Source: Treponema brennaborense
GTDB taxonomy: Bacteria; Spirochaetota; Spirochaetia; Treponematales; Treponemataceae
Assembly (NCBI GenBank): GCA_023666275.1
Contig: JAMPCJ010000001.1
Span: 124,001-188,000 of the forward strand
Length of the DNA stretch: 64,000 nucleotides
Direction of reading: 5' to 3'
The notes under the pieces are model-generated. The model ran no database searches, had not been told where the DNA came from, and worked only from the letters and a program-made list of their open reading frames with translations. The position numbers and the translations under genes are program-made. Below, piece after piece: positions 36,072 through 45,162 of the stretch (within the stretch, counting starts at the first letter, position 1; every line of letters begins with the position of its first letter).

Positions 36072-37812
36072 AGAAGATATATTAAAAAATTTACAGACAA
36101 TAAGCAGCGCAAGCGGCAGGGAATTTTTGAATTTAAGCGACTGTTTCCCCGTACTGATTCAGGAAATTTCCGCTTCGGAAAAACAGACCGCGCAAAAAAA
36201 CAACTGGATGCGGCATTTTTCCGAACTGCAGGATAACTTTATCGCAATGCTCCAGAAATACGATCAAACGGTAAAGACGAATCAGTCGGTGATACAGACA
36301 ATTCACACCAAAAACACAAAATTGTTCACCAGTTTTTCCGAAGGAATGCAGATGCTGAAAAACATGAACAATATTATCAGCCAGATAAAAGACGAAAGCA
36401 TGGAAATGGAAATCATTTCTCTGAACGCTATGGTTGTTTCCATAAAGTCAGGCAGAGAAGGACAAGCGTTTTCATACATAACATCGAATCTGAAGCGGCT
36501 TTCGCTGAATCTTATTGCGTCAGCCGATGCGCTGATGAAAGACGAAACGGCTGTGCAGGCTGCGATAAATCACCTGAGCGAAGCGATTGATAAAGTTTCC
36601 GGTCTTGACAGCGGCGAAGAAAACAGCGGCGGACTGGAACAGACAAATCTTATGGCGGTTATAAACGATATTACGCAGTCTTTGTCGGATATACAAACCG
36701 CTTCGAAAACAGTAAAAACCCCGATTATGCGGGCAATGGAAGGCATTCAAACGCAGGACATTGTCCGCCAGTCGCTCGATGATATATCGCTTGTCATATC
36801 GCAGATATCGGACGAAGATTTAAGCTCGGATCCGGAAGCGAAATACGAGCAATTGAGCGCAAACTGCCAGCTGTCGGAACTTGCGGAAAAATGCCTGAGC
36901 CATATAAAAGAGCATTTGGAAAAAAGCATTGAATGTTTTGATAAAAACCGGATAGAAATAACATCTATTCTTGATGAAATCGAAACACGGCGGAAAAATT
37001 TCATCAGCCGAACAATCAACGGAAGCGAAACAACCGCAAGTCTTCAGTCCTGCATAGATGCTGCCGGCGATAATTTTGCGAAATTCGCGGAACTATGCGC
37101 GGCATATCAGAAAGGCCAGCATCTTGTGCAGGAACGCGTCTTTTCTATCCAAGACGAAGTGCGGACAATGCAGAACTGCATAGAATCATTCAATCCGATT
37201 ATTACGAACTTGCAGTATGTCGCAATCGCACAGCGCATCGAGGTTGCCCGCAACGAAGCAATCAGTTCTATCCACAGCACGGTGGAACACATGTCGGATC
37301 TTATAACGCAGACGAACCGCAATATCGAAAACGCACAGCAAATGCTGCAGGATTTTACGGACACCATCACAATACAGTCGAATAATTTTGCCGATGATGC
37401 GGCGAAAAACAAAGTGCTGTTCGACACCGTAATTTCCGAAAAAAATACTTGTACCGATAATATGCAGTTTATGCAAAACGAACTTGTATCGAGCCTTTCG
37501 AGGTTTTCCGTATATTCTCAGGACTTTATGGACAGATACGAAAAAATCTGCGCATCAATCAGTGCCATAAAAGAACTGATTTCTCTCTGCCTTGAATCAC
37601 AGTCAATGCTCCAAGACATGCATTCGCAGTACGAGGCAAAGAAAAACGAACATGCGGCAGCCTATAATTTGCAGGATAAACCGGTGCAAAATGATGCACT
37701 TCAGGCATTTTTGAATCGCTTTACGATAATGACTGATAAGCACATGGTTGCATCGATTGGAGGTATCAACATTGATAATGGAGTTGAAGCAGGAGAAATA
37801 ACTCTCTTCTAA
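36061..37812 (+). CDS. Soluble chemoreceptor-like coiled-coil protein
   Basis: This 583-residue protein has no membrane helix and consists of long helices. One segment (about 110-145) resembles the tip of a chemoreceptor hairpin: ISLNAMVVSIKSGREGQAFS, then YITSNLKRLS, compared with NAAIEAARAGExGxGFxVVA. A second tip-like segment is at about 385-410 (VAIAQRIEVARNEAISSIHS). The start has no clear ribosome-binding site but lies in an 11-nt overlap with the MinD-like gene, so translation may be coupled. CheD follows 16 nt downstream. It may be a cytoplasmic receptor or an array-organising protein; contact with CheA is not proved. Confidence 0.75.
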   Translation: MTNKEDILKNLQTISSASGREFLNLSDCFPVLIQEISASEKQTAQKNNWMRHFSELQDNFIAMLQKYDQTVKTNQSVIQTIHTKNTKLFTSFSEGMQMLKNMNNIISQIKDESMEMEIISLNAMVVSIKSGREGQAFSYITSNLKRLSLNLIASADALMKDETAVQAAINHLSEAIDKVSGLDSGEENSGGLEQTNLMAVINDITQSLSDIQTASKTVKTPIMRAMEGIQTQDIVRQSLDDISLVISQISDEDLSSDPEAKYEQLSANCQLSELAEKCLSHIKEHLEKSIECFDKNRIEITSILDEIETRRKNFISRTINGSETTASLQSCIDAAGDNFAKFAELCAAYQKGQHLVQERVFSIQDEVRTMQNCIESFNPIITNLQYVAIAQRIEVARNEAISSIHSTVEHMSDLITQTNRNIENAQQMLQDFTDTITIQSNNFADDAAKNKVLFDTVISEKNTCTDNMQFMQNELVSSLSRFSVYSQDFMDRYEKICASISAIKELISLCLESQSMLQDMHSQYEAKKNEHAAAYNLQDKPVQNDALQAFLNRFTIMTDKHMVASIGGINIDNGVEAGEITLF

Positions 37813-37828
37813 AGGCAGGACGCACAAA

Positions 37829-38413
37829 ATGAATCAGCATTTCGACACACATTTTCAAAGACAAATTATTACAATTCAGCCCGGCGAGTATTATTCTTCA
37901 AATGAAGATATATTCATTGCGACGGTGCTCGGTTCGTGTATCAGCATAGCCTTGTTTGATACGGAATTAAAATTAGGCGGACTCAATCACTTTATGCTGC
38001 CTTCTTCGACACGCAAAGATGAGCCGGCGCAAAGCGATCAAGGCAGGTTCGGCGATTACGCAGTCGAGCTGCTGCTGAATGACTTGTATAAAAAGGGCGC
38101 CAAAAAAAGCAGACTGAAAGCAAAAGTATTCGGCGGCGGCAACGTTCTGGAATCCCCCGGAAATATGACAGGTCTGAATAACATCAATTTTGCTCTTCAC
38201 TTTTTGGAAGAAGAACATATCCCTGTTTTGGGAAACGATGTAGGCGGAATTTTTCCGCGGAAAATATACGTTAATCCGGTTACGCAAAAAGTATATTTGA
38301 AACGTATACAGCGCGAGGGATTATCTATGGAACAAATAAAACAGCGTGAAGCAAAATATGCGCAGACATTAAAAACAATGCAGGAAAAGATCGGCACGAT
38401 TACTTGGTTTTAA
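37829..38413 (+). CDS. cheD: Chemoreceptor deamidase CheD
   Basis: This 194-residue enzyme deamidates Gln residues in chemoreceptors and can bind phosphorylated CheY in some bacteria. The catalytic Cys37 is in TVLGSCISIALFD, His54 is in GGLNHFMLP, and KVFGGGNVLE and GNDVGGIFPRKIYVNPVTQK are typical blocks. The start has GGCAGG about 10 nt upstream, 16 nt after the soluble receptor-like gene. Length is slightly more than usual, with a helical C-terminal tail. Confidence 0.95.
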   Translation: MNQHFDTHFQRQIITIQPGEYYSSNEDIFIATVLGSCISIALFDTELKLGGLNHFMLPSSTRKDEPAQSDQGRFGDYAVELLLNDLYKKGAKKSRLKAKVFGGGNVLESPGNMTGLNNINFALHFLEEEHIPVLGNDVGGIFPRKIYVNPVTQKVYLKRIQREGLSMEQIKQREAKYAQTLKTMQEKIGTITWF

Positions 38414-38445
38414 TGTCTGCGGCTGTTTTTCGATGAAACCGCCTG

Positions 38446-38495
38446 CGGCAAAGGGGACGCTGCCGAAGCAAGGTTCTCTTTGCCGAACGGTTTTT
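38446..38495. terminator. Terminator between cheD and cheW
   Basis: CGGCAAAG and CTTTGCCG form an 8-bp stem around a long loop, followed by AACGG and five T on the plus strand. It lies between the convergent cheD and cheW genes and serves cheD. Confidence 0.55.
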
Positions 38496-38512
38496 AAATG
38501 CCCTCGGAAAAA

Positions 38513-39001
38513 TCAGCGGGCTGCATAAGATTCAATATCGTGCTCCACATGGCGGAGAATTTCGTCCATGTCAAGCATAAGAATGAAATGGTCGCCGTTT
38601 CTGCCGATTTTTTTTACGAAGCGGTTTTGAATGGCGCCCTGACCGGAGTCAGCAAGATCTTGCAAAAATTCGCCGTCGAGTTCGCTGACACCCTCCACGG
38701 CATCGGCAATAAAACCGAATGCGAGAGGCGCATCGTCTTCCGCAATTACTTCGGTAACAATAATCGAAGTGTTTTTTCCGTTTTGTGCAACCGGTATACC
38801 GAACAAGATGCGGAAATCAATTACGGGGATTACGGATCCGCGAATGTTCATAACACCTTTCATGTACTCCACAGAACGCGGAACGGGTGTTATGCTTTCG
38901 TAAACAAGCACTTCTTTTACCGACTTCACGTCGACTGCGTAAGTAACATCGCCGAGCGTGAATGTAAAACATATAGTACGATTTTTGTTTTCAGTATTCA
39001 T
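38513..39001 (-). CDS. cheW: CheW-like coupling protein
   Basis: This 162-residue protein links receptors to CheA. It shows the CheW strands: CFTFTLGDVTYAVDVKSVKE, TPVPRSVEYMKGVMNIRGSV (GVxNxRGxVxPVxD motif) and VPVIDFRILFG. ATG 39001 is chosen by GGAGTG 7 nt upstream; the frame is open far upstream but covers the opposite STAS gene. It is on the strand opposite to its chemotaxis neighbours, between cheD and the STAS gene, with which it is divergent over 66 nt. Confidence 0.93.
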   Translation of the reverse strand: MNTENKNRTICFTFTLGDVTYAVDVKSVKEVLVYESITPVPRSVEYMKGVMNIRGSVIPVIDFRILFGIPVAQNGKNTSIIVTEVIAEDDAPLAFGFIADAVEGVSELDGEFLQDLADSGQGAIQNRFVKKIGRNGDHFILMLDMDEILRHVEHDIESYAAR

Positions 39002-39067
39002 CGAGCACTCCATGAACTGATAATAAAACAAGAAGCCGTAAATAGCAAGTTTTTTACAGGAGGATAT

Positions 39068-39406
39068 ATGGCAAAAAAAATAAAAAAACTCAAACTGAAA
39101 GGCAGCCAAACCATCAATGAAGCAGATACTGTAAAAGAAATGCTGCTGTCCGCTCTTTCGGAAAAATATTCGGGAGTTTCGATTGATATATCGGAACTGG
39201 AAGATATCGATATTTCTGTGTATCAGCTGCTTTTTTCTTTTTATCGGGAAATTATGAAAGAAGAAAAAACGATAGAATTCACGGGAGCTATCCCGTATGA
39301 ACTGAAAAGGAAACTGTATATTTGCGGATTTGTGCGCTCGCCGGATTTTCCGGATGAAAACACCGATCAAGTTCTCAAAGAAAAAATGGAGGCTTCAGCA
39401 TGCTAG
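39068..39406 (+). CDS. STAS-domain protein upstream of CheA
   Basis: This 112-residue protein has the STAS fold: VSIDISELEDIDISVYQLLF matches the DLSxxxxIDSxGxxLL segment of anti-sigma-factor antagonists, with Ile-Ser-Val in place of the usual Asp-Ser-x; the phospho-acceptor could be Ser in that turn. The first 20 residues are basic. AGGAGG lies 5 nt upstream. It overlaps the cheA start by 7 nt, so the two are coupled. Its partner may be CheA, the SpoIIE-type phosphatase at 45.7 kb or an unknown kinase. Confidence 0.8.
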   Translation: MAKKIKKLKLKGSQTINEADTVKEMLLSALSEKYSGVSIDISELEDIDISVYQLLFSFYREIMKEEKTIEFTGAIPYELKRKLYICGFVRSPDFPDENTDQVLKEKMEASAC

Positions 39407-41505
39407 ATAAAATGTCCGGAATCTTCCTCGACGAAGCATCCGATTTGCTTGATAAACTGGAAGACCTGCTGCTGGAACTGGAAAGACAGCCGGAAGACGC
39501 AGAAACAATTTCCGCTATATTCAGGATAATGCATACGATAAAAGGTTCTTCCGCCATGTTCGGGTTTGACGCAATTTCGCACTTCACGCACGAAGCGGAA
39601 AATGCGTTCGACGCGGTAAGAAACGGCAAAGTGCACGTTACGCCGGATCTGATAACGCTGACGCTCAAAACGCGCGACCATATCAGAAATATGCTCGATG
39701 CGGATGACAGCAGCGCTTTCGCCGAAAAATCGGAAGAAATAATACTTGAATTCAAAAAATATCTTGCCAAAAATTCCACAGATCCGGAACTGACGAATTC
39801 CGTTATGAACGATCTGCCCAAAGAAACGGCTGCGGAAGAAGCCGCGCAGGAAAATTCGGAAGAAAAAATATATCGAATTTCATTTACTCCGTCTGCGGAT
39901 ATTTTCAAAAACGGCACAAGACCGCATGCGCTGTTTGAAGAACTCGATTCTTTAGGCAAAATGTCCACGACTGCGTTCCTGAATAAAATTCCGCCGCTGC
40001 AGGAAATACTGACCGACACGTGTTATGCTTCATGGGAAATTCTTCTGACGACAACAAAAAACGTCGATTCCGTAAAAGATGTATTTATTTTTCTCGACAG
40101 CAAAAGCGTTGTCGACATTAAGCAAATCGGCGACGATGCCGTAGAAAACGGCGGGCAGGCAAAAAAACTCGGCGAAATTCTTGTCGAAAAAAATATCATA
40201 AGCCACGAGCAAATAGAACAGGCTTTGTCGCAGCAAAAACAGCTCGGCGAAATTTTAACGGAACAAAAACTTGTTTCAAAAGAAGACATTCAAGCCGCGC
40301 TTGCCGAGCAAAGTCACATCAAAGAAATTCAAAGCAAAAAACAGCAGGAACAAAGCGCGCAGTCAATCAAAGTCAATTCCGAAAAACTTGACAAACTGAT
40401 AGATTTAGTCGGCGAACTTGTTACGTTCAATGCGCGGCTCGGACAGCTTTCCGGCATGTTGAATAATCCGCAGCTGGTAACGCTCGGCGAACAAGGCGAG
40501 CGGCTTATCCTTGAACTGCGCGACACAACCATGGACATGCGGATGCTGCCGATAGGAACGATTTTTTCGCGCTTTAGGCGCCTTATCAGAGATCTTTCCG
40601 GCGACCTGAAAAAAAATATCGAATTGGTTACGGAAGGCGCGGAAACAGAACTTGACAAAACCGTCATTGAAAAGCTGAACGATCCGCTCGTGCACCTTAT
40701 CCGCAATTCCGCCGATCACGGAATAGAGCTGCCCGAAGCACGCGTTGCGGCGGGAAAACCGGCACAGGGCGTTGTCATATTGAAAGCGCAGCATGCAGGG
40801 GCGTTTGTTCTCATCACGATAAAAGACGACGGCGCCGGCTTGAACAAAGATAAAATTCTGAAAAAAGCTTTGGAAAAGGGACTCATACAGCCGAGTCAGG
40901 AACTGACCGATCAGGAAATATTCGATTTGATATTTCTCCCCGGTTTTTCGACGTCCGATAAAGTTACGTCTGTTTCGGGACGCGGCGTCGGCATGGATGT
41001 CGTAAAAAAAGACATAACAGCGCTCGGCGGAACCGTGTCGATTTCTTCTACGGCGGGAAAAGAAACAACATTTACGCTGAAATTGCCGCTGACGCTTGCC
41101 ATCATAGAAGGAATTCTCGTTCAAATCGGCAAGCGTTCGTTTGTCATTCCGCTTTCAAACGTTATCGAATGCCTCGAATTCGAGCGACACGAAAACAAAA
41201 TGTGCTCGTCCATAAATATACGGAACGAAGTTATCCCGTATATAGATTTGCGGACGTTCTTTGACATCAAGGATCCGGTTCCGGCAAAAGAACAAATAAT
41301 AATCGTTACCGATCAGGATTCGAAAATCGGTCTGATTATCGATAAAACAATCGGCAATCACCAAACGGTTATCAAGCCGCTTGGCAAATTGTATAAGCAC
41401 GCGACGGGGCTTTCCGGCGCGACAATACTCGGCGACGGTTCCGTAGCGCTGATTCTCGACATATACAAACTGTCGGATATAGTGCGGGAACTTGATACAA
41501 AATAA
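39400..41505 (+). CDS. cheA: Chemotaxis histidine kinase CheA
   Basis: This 701-residue kinase takes receptor signals and phosphorylates CheY and CheB. HPt domain with His45 (FRIMHTIKGSSAMFGF), linker, dimerisation helix pair (about 330-390), the ATPase domain with N-box (LIRNSADHGIELPEARVAAG) and G-boxes (VSGRGVGMDVVK), and the CheW-like domain (about 570-701). Between the second domain and the dimer helices (about 248-310) are two short helical repeats (KKLGEILVEKNIISHEQIEQ, KQLGEILTEQKLVSKEDIQA) like those before type II/IV secretion ATPases, which is unusual. GGAGG precedes the ATG. Confidence 0.96.
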   Translation: MLDKMSGIFLDEASDLLDKLEDLLLELERQPEDAETISAIFRIMHTIKGSSAMFGFDAISHFTHEAENAFDAVRNGKVHVTPDLITLTLKTRDHIRNMLDADDSSAFAEKSEEIILEFKKYLAKNSTDPELTNSVMNDLPKETAAEEAAQENSEEKIYRISFTPSADIFKNGTRPHALFEELDSLGKMSTTAFLNKIPPLQEILTDTCYASWEILLTTTKNVDSVKDVFIFLDSKSVVDIKQIGDDAVENGGQAKKLGEILVEKNIISHEQIEQALSQQKQLGEILTEQKLVSKEDIQAALAEQSHIKEIQSKKQQEQSAQSIKVNSEKLDKLIDLVGELVTFNARLGQLSGMLNNPQLVTLGEQGERLILELRDTTMDMRMLPIGTIFSRFRRLIRDLSGDLKKNIELVTEGAETELDKTVIEKLNDPLVHLIRNSADHGIELPEARVAAGKPAQGVVILKAQHAGAFVLITIKDDGAGLNKDKILKKALEKGLIQPSQELTDQEIFDLIFLPGFSTSDKVTSVSGRGVGMDVVKKDITALGGTVSISSTAGKETTFTLKLPLTLAIIEGILVQIGKRSFVIPLSNVIECLEFERHENKMCSSINIRNEVIPYIDLRTFFDIKDPVPAKEQIIIVTDQDSKIGLIIDKTIGNHQTVIKPLGKLYKHATGLSGATILGDGSVALILDIYKLSDIVRELDTK

Positions 41506-41521
41506 AGAACGGTGCGAAATT

Positions 41522-42361
41522 ATGATCGAAGATATGACAAACCATGAATTCGCGACTATCGCGAATTATATAGAAAAAAATGTCGGCATAAAAATGCCGC
41601 CGACAAAAAGAATTATGATGCAGTCGCGGCTGACGCACAGACTGCGCCATTTGGGGCTTTCTTCGTACAAAGAATATATCGACTACGTATTTAACCACGA
41701 CACAAACGGCGAAGAACTCATTTTGATGATTGATTCCCTGACAACAAATAAAACGGATTTTTTTCGGGAACCGGATCATTTCAAATATCTTACAAGCAAG
41801 GTTCTTCCGGAATTCGCGGCGGCGGAATACTCCGACCTGAAAGTCTGGTCGGCCGCGTGTTCTTCCGGCGAAGAACCGTACACGCTCGCCATTGTGCTCA
41901 GCGAATACATGCGCACCAATCAAGGAGCAATTTCGTCTTTTTCGATTACGGCTTCGGACATTTCGACAAAAGTGCTCGGCAAAGCCATGAACGCCGTTTA
42001 CGACATTTCGGAAATAGAAATTATTTCCAATGAATTAAAAAAGCGCTATTTTCTGCGCGGAAAAGGCGAAAACTCGGAAATGGTCAGGGTAAAACCGGAA
42101 CTTCGGCAAAAAGTCCACTTTATGCGCCTCAATTTCATGGACGAAGTATTTGCCATGCCGGAACGCTACAAAGTTATTTTCTGCCGGAACGTTCTTATTT
42201 ACTTCGACAAACCGACGCAGGAAGCAGTTATCAGAAAACTGCTGCGGCACCTGCAAACAGGCGGCTACCTGTTTTTGGGACATTCCGAAACAATAGTTTC
42301 TATGAACCTGCCTTTGCAGTCGGTTGCGCCGACAGTATACAAAAAGATAGGCGATGTGTAA
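41522..42361 (+). CDS. cheR: Chemoreceptor methyltransferase CheR
   Basis: This 279-residue enzyme methylates receptor glutamates with S-adenosylmethionine. It has the helical N-terminal domain (FATIANYIEKNVGIKMPPTK) and the methyltransferase fold with WSAACSSGEEPYTLAIVLSE, VIFCRNVLIYFDK and GYLFLGHSET. ATG 41522 follows cheA by 16 nt; the ribosome-binding site is weak (GGTG). A longer frame into cheA starts at TTG and is not needed. Confidence 0.95.
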   Translation: MIEDMTNHEFATIANYIEKNVGIKMPPTKRIMMQSRLTHRLRHLGLSSYKEYIDYVFNHDTNGEELILMIDSLTTNKTDFFREPDHFKYLTSKVLPEFAAAEYSDLKVWSAACSSGEEPYTLAIVLSEYMRTNQGAISSFSITASDISTKVLGKAMNAVYDISEIEIISNELKKRYFLRGKGENSEMVRVKPELRQKVHFMRLNFMDEVFAMPERYKVIFCRNVLIYFDKPTQEAVIRKLLRHLQTGGYLFLGHSETIVSMNLPLQSVAPTVYKKIGDV

Positions 42362-42389
42362 TCATTTATTGTAATACGGGAGATTAACG

Positions 42390-43490
42390 ATGATAAAAGT
42401 CATGATTGTCGATGATTCGGCAGTAGTACGGGAAACTATGACTTCCATACTTTCTGCGGAAAGCGATATAGAAGTTATCGCAACAGCGTCTGATCCGGTT
42501 ATTGCACTCACAAAACTGAAAACAATTTCTCCGGATGTCATCACGCTTGATATAGAAATGCCGCGCATGGACGGCGTTACGTTTTTAAAACAGCTGATGG
42601 AAACAAAGCCCATTCCCGTTATTATTTGTTCAAGCATGGCGGAAAACGGCAGCAGCAATGCCATGCTTGTCATGGAATACGGCGCCGTGGAAATCATTCA
42701 AAAACCGAAAATGGGCACGCGCGCATTTCTCGAAGAATCGCGCATCAAAATATGCGATGCCGTTCACGCCGCATATCTTGCAAAAAACAGAATTTCTTCT
42801 TACGGCATACGCGGCGCAAAGCAGGTGCAGCACTCCACGGAAGCGTTTTCACGGAGCATTCAGCCGAAGCAGACTGCCGACGTCATTTTGGATAAAGGCG
42901 ATCCGCACTCATATATCGACACTACGGAAAAAATAGTCGTTGTCGGCGCAAGTACCGGCGGAACAGAGGCGCTGAAAGTCTTTTTGGAAATGCTGCCCGT
43001 CGATGCGCCGGGAATGGTCATTGTGCAGCACATGCCGGAGCATTTTACGCGCTCATTTGCGGAACGGCTGAACGGATTGTGCCGAGTTCGGGTCGCCGAA
43101 GCGAGAAACAACGATTCCGTAGTACGCGGAACCGTGCTTATCGCGCCGGGGAACAAACATACGCTGTTAAAACGCAGCGGCGCGCGCTATTATGTCGAAG
43201 TAAAAGACGGTCCGCTTGTTTCAAGGCACCGCCCGTCGGTCGACGTGCTGTTCCGTTCCGCCTCGCGGTATGCGGGAAAAAACGCGGTCGGAGTTATCAT
43301 GACAGGCATGGGCGATGACGGCGCAAAAGGAATGCTTGAAATGCATGAAGCCGGCTCATACTGCATCGCACAAGACGAAAAATCCTGCATTGTATTCGGT
43401 ATGCCGGCAGAAGCCATAAAAGCAGGAGGTACGGACATTGTTTTGCCGCTGCAAAAAATAGCGGAAGAAGTTTTGAAACGCGCGCGCTGA
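42390..43490 (+). CDS. cheB: Chemotaxis methylesterase/response regulator CheB
   Basis: This 366-residue protein has a receiver domain (1-120, Asp54 in [12 protein letters not shown]) and a C-terminal esterase domain (about 175-360) with the Ser motif [20 protein letters not shown], His in [11 protein letters not shown] and Asp in [12 protein letters not shown]. It removes methyl groups from receptors. The linker is about 45 residues. It lies 28 nt behind cheR; a weak GGGAG is found upstream. Confidence 0.96.
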   Translation: MIKVMIVDDSAVVRETMTSILSAESDIEVIATASDPVIALTKLKTISPDVITLDIEMPRMDGVTFLKQLMETKPIPVIICSSMAENGSSNAMLVMEYGAVEIIQKPKMGTRAFLEESRIKICDAVHAAYLAKNRISSYGIRGAKQVQHSTEAFSRSIQPKQTADVILDKGDPHSYIDTTEKIVVVGASTGGTEALKVFLEMLPVDAPGMVIVQHMPEHFTRSFAERLNGLCRVRVAEARNNDSVVRGTVLIAPGNKHTLLKRSGARYYVEVKDGPLVSRHRPSVDVLFRSASRYAGKNAVGVIMTGMGDDGAKGMLEMHEAGSYCIAQDEKSCIVFGMPAEAIKAGGTDIVLPLQKIAEEVLKRAR

Positions 43491-43564
43491 TAATCGGATA
43501 AATTCGGTTATCAGCGAATCGATTATTTTAGCGGATTTTGATAACGGCATTGCAGATGCGATAC

Positions 43565-43593
43565 TTGAATGTCGTATTCATAACGTGTATTAT
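43565..43593 (+). promoter_or_regulatory. Promoter of cheY
   Basis: TTGAAT (43565-43570), 17 nt and TATTAT (43588-43593) precede cheY, giving a leader of about 48 nt with GGAGG before the ATG. cheY can thus be made separately from the cheA operon. Confidence 0.65.
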
Positions 43594-43647
43594 AGAGTAT
43601 TATAGAAATATAAATTTGCTTCGAAATTCTGCCGGAGGTATGTATAC

Positions 43648-44013
43648 ATGGCGAAAAAAATTCTTGTAGCTGACGATTCAGTATCAATAAGAAAAAGCGT
43701 GTCTTTCATTTTAGAGCAGGAAGGATACGAGGTTATTGAAGCTGAAGACGGACTTGACGGGCTTGAAAAAGCAAAAAAAGATTCATGTCAGCTTGTTATC
43801 ACAGATATAAATATGCCGAATATGGACGGCATTACATTTATAAAAGAACTGCGTGCGACAGCTGCGTATAAATTTACGCCGATTATTGCACTCACAACGG
43901 AAAGCCAGGACGCAAAAATGCAGGAAGGACGCGCAGCCGGTGCGACAGGCTGGATTGTTAAACCGTTTACCGCCGAAAAACTGACTGCCATTGTAAAAAA
44001 AGTAGTCGGATAA
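43648..44013 (+). CDS. cheY: Response regulator CheY
   Basis: This 121-residue single receiver domain carries the phospho-acceptor Asp53 in LVITDINMPNMDG, acidic pocket Asp9/Asp10 (LVADDSVSI), Thr in ALTTES and Lys in WIVKPF. After phosphorylation by CheA it acts on the flagellar switch. CCGGAGG is 9 nt upstream. It is 157 nt from cheB with its own promoter. Confidence 0.95.
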   Translation: MAKKILVADDSVSIRKSVSFILEQEGYEVIEAEDGLDGLEKAKKDSCQLVITDINMPNMDGITFIKELRATAAYKFTPIIALTTESQDAKMQEGRAAGATGWIVKPFTAEKLTAIVKKVVG

Positions 44014-44062
44014 TCCCTCCCCTCCCGCAAATACCGCAGGAAACATTTCGAGAGGAACCGCT

Positions 44063-44106
44063 GCGGGTTTATCGAATCTTCTCAAAGCAGGATTCGATAA
44101 ACCCGC
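44063..44106. terminator. 16-bp perfect hairpin between cheY and hemerythrin
   Basis: GCGGGTTTATCGAATC and GATTCGATAAACCCGC pair perfectly over 16 bp with a 12-nt loop, between convergent genes. There is no T-run directly behind it, so it may protect 3' ends or stop transcription with help. Confidence 0.6.
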
Positions 44107-44244
44107 ACGGACTTGAAAAAAATCCGCTGCGCTTCCGATCATGCGCGGCGGAAAATGCAGGGCAGTTTACGGAATAAATTCCGTATCCGAAATTGTATTT
44201 GCCGAGTTTTTTCCCAAAACGAAATGCCGCAGCATGCCGCGGTT

Positions 44245-44739
44245 TCAGTTCTGCAGTTCTTCGATATTCCATAAGCTGTCGCTTTGCGTGCGCTGATAAT
44301 AATCCTGAACGCACTTGACGAACAGCTGATCTTCATACGCAATATGCGATAAAATCCAGTCTTCCATAAATTTTATGAACTGAAAAGAAAATTTCACTTT
44401 TGCGCCGGGAAATTTTTTGCTTATTTCGAGGATTTGCTTGATAAACGCATCGTGCTGCGATTTATGCGCCGCAAAGTTTTTATAGCCGCTTGCGGTCATC
44501 AGATTTTCTTCGTTCTTAAAATGCATTCTCACATATTCAACGCATTCTTTGAGCGCCTTGGAAAGCAAGACTTCCAGCTTCGGTTCGCCGGATACTTTGT
44601 GCTGCATCAGTTCCTGATAAAATTTGTTGCACAAATCAACAAGCGATTTATGCTGTGCGTCGATAACAGGAAGTCCCGTCTCGTATTTTGGATCCCAGAC
44701 GATTCTTTCAATGTTGTTTTCCGAGCCGGATTCTCCCAT
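44245..44739 (-). CDS. Bacteriohemerythrin
   Basis: This 164-residue di-iron oxygen-binding protein has the metal ligands of the family: His in VIDAQHKSLVDL, His/Glu in HFKNEENLM, His in HKSQHDAF and His/Asp in WILSHIAYEDQ. The four-helix pattern is intact. It could carry oxygen to, or remove it from, oxygen-sensitive enzymes, or serve oxygen sensing; its place next to cheY suggests a link to aerotaxis, which is inference. Start ATG 44739 has GGGGGAA upstream. Confidence 0.93.
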   Translation of the reverse strand: MGESGSENNIERIVWDPKYETGLPVIDAQHKSLVDLCNKFYQELMQHKVSGEPKLEVLLSKALKECVEYVRMHFKNEENLMTASGYKNFAAHKSQHDAFIKQILEISKKFPGAKVKFSFQFIKFMEDWILSHIAYEDQLFVKCVQDYYQRTQSDSLWNIEELQN

Positions 44740-44889
44740 TTTTCCCCCATAAAACAGCGGACAAAAAGATAACTATGATTGCTTTATTTCGACATCATAA
44801 ACAATATTTTGTTTTTTATCAATATTTTGTTTCCCGCGGCGCAGTTATCGGAACTCGTAAGACAGCGACTATTTCAGCCTCATAAAAAA

Positions 44890-45162
44890 TCAAACCAAAG
44901 ATATTTGAACTTTCTTACCCAAAGCCTTTGCGAAACGTTCCAAAGTTTCCAGCGATGAGTTATAAGAAATGTTCAAAACATTATCAACCGCAGCCCTTGA
45001 TGTATTTAATTGTTTCGCCATTGCCGCCTTTGATATATGCTGCCTTTTCATTTCTTCTTCCAGCTGCAAGACGACAATTCTTTTGGAAGCAATTTCTTTA
45101 GCCTCGTCATAAAGTCCTTGTTCCCGCATAAACTCGTCAAAATCCTGCCCGATACCTTTCAT
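44890..45162 (-). CDS. HTH antitoxin (HigA/XRE-like)
   Basis: This 90-residue protein has a helix-turn-helix at about 42-75 (HISKAAMAKQLNTSRAAVDN) and an N-terminal helical part (about 1-35). It follows the toxin gene with a 4-nt ATGA overlap, the common order for HigBA-type pairs. As antitoxin it would bind the toxin and repress the shared promoter. ISYNSSLETLERFAKALGKK at the end is typical of this antitoxin group. Confidence 0.87.
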   Translation of the reverse strand: MKGIGQDFDEFMREQGLYDEAKEIASKRIVVLQLEEEMKRQHISKAAMAKQLNTSRAAVDNVLNISYNSSLETLERFAKALGKKVQISLV

